Source of the DNA: Nitrospiria bacterium
Lineage (GTDB): Bacteria; Nitrospirota; UBA9217
Assembly: GCA_919902495.1 (NCBI GenBank)
Contig: CAKKRC010000075.1
Span: 1 to 64,000 of the forward strand
DNA length: 64,000 nt
Reading direction: 5' to 3'
Shown: positions 58,454 through 64,000 of the stretch, in pieces
Position numbering within the stretch: the stretch's first letter is position 1
How the letters are laid out: every line of letters begins with the position of its first letter
Position numbers and translations under genes: made by a program
Notes under the pieces: generated by a model
The model's database searches: none
The model's input: the letters and a program-made list of their open reading frames with translations, nothing else
Told to the model about the DNA's origin: nothing

Positions 58454-59905
58454 ATGAGTTCTCACATTTCCAACGTCCGACCCGATCCGGACAAGGTCCT
58501 CACCGATATCGCAGACTATGTCTGCAATTACACGGTCGCCTCGCAGGAGGCCTACGATACCGCCCGGCATTGTCTGATCGACACCCTGGGCTGCGGTCTT
58601 GAGGCGCTCGGGTATCCCGCTTGCACGAAGCTCCTGGGACCGATCGTCCCGGGCACGGTCGTCCCGCATGGCGCGAAGGTCCCCGGCACCCAGTTCCAGC
58701 TCGATCCGGTCCAGGCGGCCTTCAATATCGGCGCCATGATCCGCTGGCTTGACTTCAACGATACCTGGCTTGCCGCGGAATGGGGCCATCCTTCCGACAA
58801 CCTGGGCGGCATCCTCGCGGCTGCCGACTATATCTCCCGCAAGGCGGTGCCCGAAGGCAGAAAACCGCTGACCATGAAGGACGTTCTGACCGCCATGATC
58901 AAGGCCCACGAGATCCAGGGCGTGCTCGCACTGGAGAACTCCTATAACCGCGTCGGCCTCGACCACGTCGTCCTGGTGAAAGTGGCCACGACCGCCGTGG
59001 TGACCCAAATGCTCGGCGGCAGCCGCGAGGAGGTCATCAACGCGGTATCCAATGCCTGGATCGACGGCCAGTCCCTCAGGACCTACCGCCATTCCCCCAA
59101 TACGGGCTCGCGGAAATCCTGGGCGGCCGGCGACGCTACGGCCCGCGGGGTTCGGCTCAGCCTCATGGCCTTGAAGGGTGAAATGGGCTATCCTTCCGCT
59201 TTGACGGCAAAGACCTGGGGCTTTTATGATGTACTGTTCAAGGGGAATGAGTTCAAGTTCCAGCGGCCCTATGGGTCCTACGTCATGGAGCACGTGCTTT
59301 TCAAGATATCCTTCCCCGCGGAATTCCATTCCCAGACAGCCGTGGAATGCGCCATGACCCTCCACGGAAAACTGAAGGCGATCGGCAAGACCGCGGACGA
59401 CATCAAAAAGATATCCATTCGCACCCATGAGGCGGCCATCCGCATCATCGACAAGAAAGGACCGCTCAACAATCCCGCCGACCGGGACCACTGCATCCAG
59501 TACATGGTCGCCGTGCCGCTCCTCTTCGGACGGCTCACCGCCGCCGATTACGAGGACAGCGTTGCGAACGATCCCCGCATCGATGCGCTGCGCGACAAGA
59601 TCGAATGCAGCGAGGACAAGCAGTTCACGAAGGACTATCATGACCCCGAGAAGCGCTCCATCGCCAACGGTCTGACCGTGGAGCTGAAGGACGGCACCAA
59701 AATGCCGGAAGTGATGGTAGAATACCCCATCGGCCACCGCCGCCGCCGCAAGGAAGGCATGCCGGTCCTGGTCGAGAAGTTCAAGACCAACCTCGCACGC
59801 CGGTTCCCCTCGAAGCAGCAGAAGTCGATCCTCGATGTCAGTCTCGATCATGCCGCGCTGGGGGCGATGCCGGTGAACGAGTATGTGGATCTGTTCGTGA
59901 TATAA
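58454..59905 (+). CDS. prpD: 2-methylcitrate dehydratase
   Basis: A 483-residue MmgE/PrpD-family enzyme that dehydrates 2-methylcitrate to 2-methyl-cis-aconitate without an Fe-S cluster. [53 protein letters not shown] and [23 protein letters not shown] are family blocks, and the length matches E. coli PrpD. A second hydratase gene (acnA) follows after a 150-bp repeat-rich gap and should complete the isomerisation. AAAGGA lies about ten bases before the ATG. Confidence 0.94.
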   Translation: MSSHISNVRPDPDKVLTDIADYVCNYTVASQEAYDTARHCLIDTLGCGLEALGYPACTKLLGPIVPGTVVPHGAKVPGTQFQLDPVQAAFNIGAMIRWLDFNDTWLAAEWGHPSDNLGGILAAADYISRKAVPEGRKPLTMKDVLTAMIKAHEIQGVLALENSYNRVGLDHVVLVKVATTAVVTQMLGGSREEVINAVSNAWIDGQSLRTYRHSPNTGSRKSWAAGDATARGVRLSLMALKGEMGYPSALTAKTWGFYDVLFKGNEFKFQRPYGSYVMEHVLFKISFPAEFHSQTAVECAMTLHGKLKAIGKTADDIKKISIRTHEAAIRIIDKKGPLNNPADRDHCIQYMVAVPLLFGRLTAADYEDSVANDPRIDALRDKIECSEDKQFTKDYHDPEKRSIANGLTVELKDGTKMPEVMVEYPIGHRRRRKEGMPVLVEKFKTNLARRFPSKQQKSILDVSLDHAALGAMPVNEYVDLFVI

Positions 59906-59940
59906 GGATTAAGATACGAACGGATTAAATCCAGACCTTT

Positions 59941-60035
59941 TTCTCGCAAAGCCGCAAAGACGCAAAGGTTTAAGACAAGACATTGCCTTCTTTGCGAGCT
60001 TAGCGTCTTTGCGAGAGACGCCTTTCGCTTTGGGT
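59941..60035. repeat. CGCAAAGACGCAAAG / CTTTGCG inverted repeat with a diverged tag copy
   Basis: TTCTCGCAAAGCCGCAAAGA at 59941 onward faces CTTTGCGAGCTTAGCGTCTT up to 60016. Directly attached is GAGACGCCTTTCGCTTTGGG (about 60015-60033), a diverged relative of the tag found at 51321, 52122 and 62779. It ends 24 bases before the acnA start. Confidence 0.6.
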
Positions 60036-60057
60036 GTGAGGTCTAAAGGTATCTAAT

Positions 60058-62772
<2,715 letters not shown>

Positions 62773-62778
62773 CCTCCC

Positions 62779-62808
62779 CTCGCCTAGAGGCGCCTACTTT
62801 TGGTAGCA
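62779..62808. repeat. diverged copy of the 30-bp lexA-flanking repeat
   Basis: Aligned without gaps to 51321-51350, this 30-base stretch differs at about six positions and keeps GCGCCTACTTTTGG intact. It interrupts a CCTCCCCTCGC/AAGGGGAGG inverted repeat, suggesting insertion into a hairpin tip. Confidence 0.7.
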
Positions 62809-62844
62809 AGGGGAGGACTCTTTGGTACCCCTCGATGGTAAAGC

Positions 62845-62902
62845 CCCCTCTCCCTTTTTCCCTCTCCCACGAGGGGAGAGGGGCAGGGGTGAGGGGAGAT
62901 GT
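62845..62902. repeat. CCCTCTCCC / GGGGAGAGGG hairpin
   Basis: Two CCCTCTCCC-type words followed by GAGGGGAGAGGGGCAGGGG make a GC-rich stem downstream of acnA. No T tract follows, so it is not a standard terminator. Confidence 0.6.
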
Positions 62903-62968
62903 TAAAGGGGCTGGGGAGGTAGTTAGAATCTTTTCACTAGTTTCAATTTGAGGCGTCCAAATCAGCCC

Positions 62969-62998
62969 TTGACAGGGGCACAGGCTGCTCATTATAGT
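62969..62998 (+). promoter_or_regulatory. sigma-70-like promoter of prpE
   Basis: TTGACA (62969-62974), 18 bases, TATAGT (62993-62998), about 105 bases upstream of the prpE ATG. It suggests prpE can be transcribed independently of the sigma-54 promoter. Confidence 0.55.
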
Positions 62999-63103
62999 AC
63001 TGCACATTGCTGCAGAAATTCAGTCCTTTCAGAACACAGCGGACAGGGATCTTTCAGGGAGGCCCCGGTCCTGCTTACACATATTGCTACAGGGGAGGAA
63101 CAG

Positions 63104-64000
63104 CATGGGAAAGTACGAGGACGTTTTTCAAAGAAGCATCCAGGACCCCGCGGGATTCTGGGGAGAAGCCGCGCAGGCCATCACCTGGGACAAGAAGTGG
63201 GACAAGGTACTCGATGATTCCAAGAAGCCTTTCTACCGCTGGTTCACCGGCGGTGAGATGAACACCTGCTTCAACGCCGTCGACCGTCATGTGAACAGCG
63301 GCAGAGGCGACCAGACGGCGATCATCTACGACAGCCCGGTGACCAATACGGTCCAGAAGTTCACCTACAAGGAACTCCTTGACCAGGTCTCCCGGTTCGC
63401 CGGCGTCTTAAAAGACTCGGGCGTCACGAAGGGTACGACCGTCATCATCTACATGCCCATGATCCCGCAGGCCGCCATCGCCATGCTTGCCTGCGCGCGG
63501 CTGGGCGCTGTCCACTCAGTTGTCTTCGGCGGGTTCGCGCCCCACGAGCTCGCCATCAGGATCAATGACGCAAAACCGAGGGTCATGATCACCGCGTCGG
63601 GCGCGCTCGAAGGGAAGAAGCTCCTTGAATACAAGCCCCTGCTCGACAAGGCCATCCAGGAGGCAGAGCACAAACCGGAGAAATGCATCATCTTCCAGCG
63701 GCAGATCGTCAAAGCCCCCTTGATCGCCGGCCGCGACTTTGACTGGGACGAGCTCATGGCCAAGGCGAAGCCGGTCGGCTGCACGCCCGTCAAGGCGACC
63801 GATCCTCTGTACATCCTCTATACCTCGGGCACCACCGGCAAGCCCAAGGGCGTGGTGCGGGACAACGGCGGTCACGCCGTAGCGCTCTGCTGGAGCATGG
63901 AGAACATCTACGGCGTAAAACCGGGCGACGTCTACTGGGCCGCGTCCGACGTGGGATGGGTCGTGGGCCACTCCTATATCGTCTACGCCCCGCTGCTTGC
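63104..64000 (+). CDS. prpE: propionyl-CoA (acyl-CoA) synthetase, N-terminal part
   Basis: The first 299 residues of an AMP-forming acyl-CoA synthetase; the gene runs off the window. VFQRSIQDPAGFWGEAAQAITWDKKWDKVLDDSKKPFYRWFTGG is the N-terminal ACAS domain of the PrpE/ACSS3 branch. GAVHSVVFGGFAPHELAIRINDAKP and the P-loop YTSGTTGKPKGVV follow, then DVGWVVGHSYIVYAPL. It would make propionyl-CoA for PrpC. Acetyl-CoA synthetase is the alternative, but the shorter N-terminus and location argue for PrpE. GGGAGGAACAGC precedes the ATG. Confidence 0.9.

Larger units (their letters stand above)
62773..63103. other. 331-bp gap between acnA and prpE: repeats and a promoter
   Basis: No gene is seen. 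The gap begins with a diverged copy of the 30-bp tag (62779-62808) set within CCTCCCCTCGC/AAGGGGAGG arms. A CCCTCTCCC/GGGGAGAGGG hairpin follows (62845-62902), then a sigma-70-like promoter (62969-62998) before prpE. Confidence 0.6.

Noticed and set aside
58373-59851. 492-codon minus-strand open frame
   Set aside because: Exact shadow of prpD; composition artefact.
62845-62902. Rho-independent terminator after acnA
   Set aside because: Good GC stem, but no T tract on either strand directly after it.
62975-62990. Second sigma-54 promoter before prpE (GGGGCACAGGCTGC)
   Set aside because: The GG-to-GC distance is eight bases, not ten; a sigma-70-like promoter overlaps and fits better.

Overview
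The window looks like a high-GC chromosomal segment of an uncultured Gram-negative anaerobe, most likely Nitrospirota (Thermodesulfovibrionia-like) or a deltaproteobacterium. The basis is the gene repertoire: an EF-G paralogue, RseC, a citramalate route to isoleucine, a protein-based sulfur-carrier cluster beside hom/lysC, an ApgM-like enzyme, and a sigma-54-controlled methylcitrate cycle. I made no taxonomic search. No tRNA, rRNA, CRISPR array or intact insertion sequence was seen.

Layout. (1) 1-9.4 kb, minus strand: EF-G-like GTPase (cut by the window edge), a small protein, RseC, citramalate synthase, aspartate kinase, an ApgM-family enzyme, an NIL-domain protein, an HcyS/MoaD-like sulfur carrier, a JAMM metalloprotease, a MoeB/ThiF-like adenylyltransferase, a TusA-like protein and homoserine dehydrogenase. 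This reads as an aspartate-family amino acid cluster with built-in thiocarboxylate sulfur transfer, probably for homocysteine. (2) 9.5-12.8 kb, minus strand: glycerol-3-phosphate dehydrogenase, a coupled secreted protein and a glycerophosphodiesterase. (3) 13.1-18.3 kb, plus strand: a GT-C enzyme, then an overlapping epimerase/methyltransferase/epimerase/GT2 cassette, facing a patatin-like lipase on the minus strand. (4) 19.7-47 kb, plus strand: a winged-helix regulator and about 23 tightly packed genes. They cover pseudaminic-type nonulosonic acid synthesis (pseB, pseC, two SpsF-type cytidylyltransferases, a pseG-pseH fusion, pseI), several accessory sugar enzymes, a MurJ/Wzx-type flippase, glycosyltransferases, two B12-binding radical SAM proteins, a pyruvyl transferase and WecB. 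(5) 47-50.4 kb, minus strand: a TMTC-like membrane protein, a DUF2304 protein and two GT2 enzymes. (6) 50.5-54.1 kb: a lytic transglycosylase on plus, then an SOS cluster on minus (small gene, four-helix-bundle gene, dinB, lexA). (7) 54.3-64 kb, plus strand: a sigma-54 activator and the methylcitrate cycle genes prpB, prpC, prpD, acnA and prpE (cut by the window edge).

Points that stand out: an SOS promoter whose -35/-10 spacer is exactly filled by a LexA-type palindrome and which appears to give a leaderless mRNA; a four-helix-bundle gene bracketed by inverted AATCCGC repeats, wedged between the first SOS gene and dinB and rewriting the DinB amino end; a 30-bp exact direct repeat flanking lexA, with diverged copies elsewhere; intergenic hairpins built from several unrelated repeat words, one of which encodes the tail that hides the diglycine of the sulfur carrier; and a nonulosonic acid locus with more aminotransferases, oxidoreductases and cytidylyltransferases than pseudaminic acid needs.
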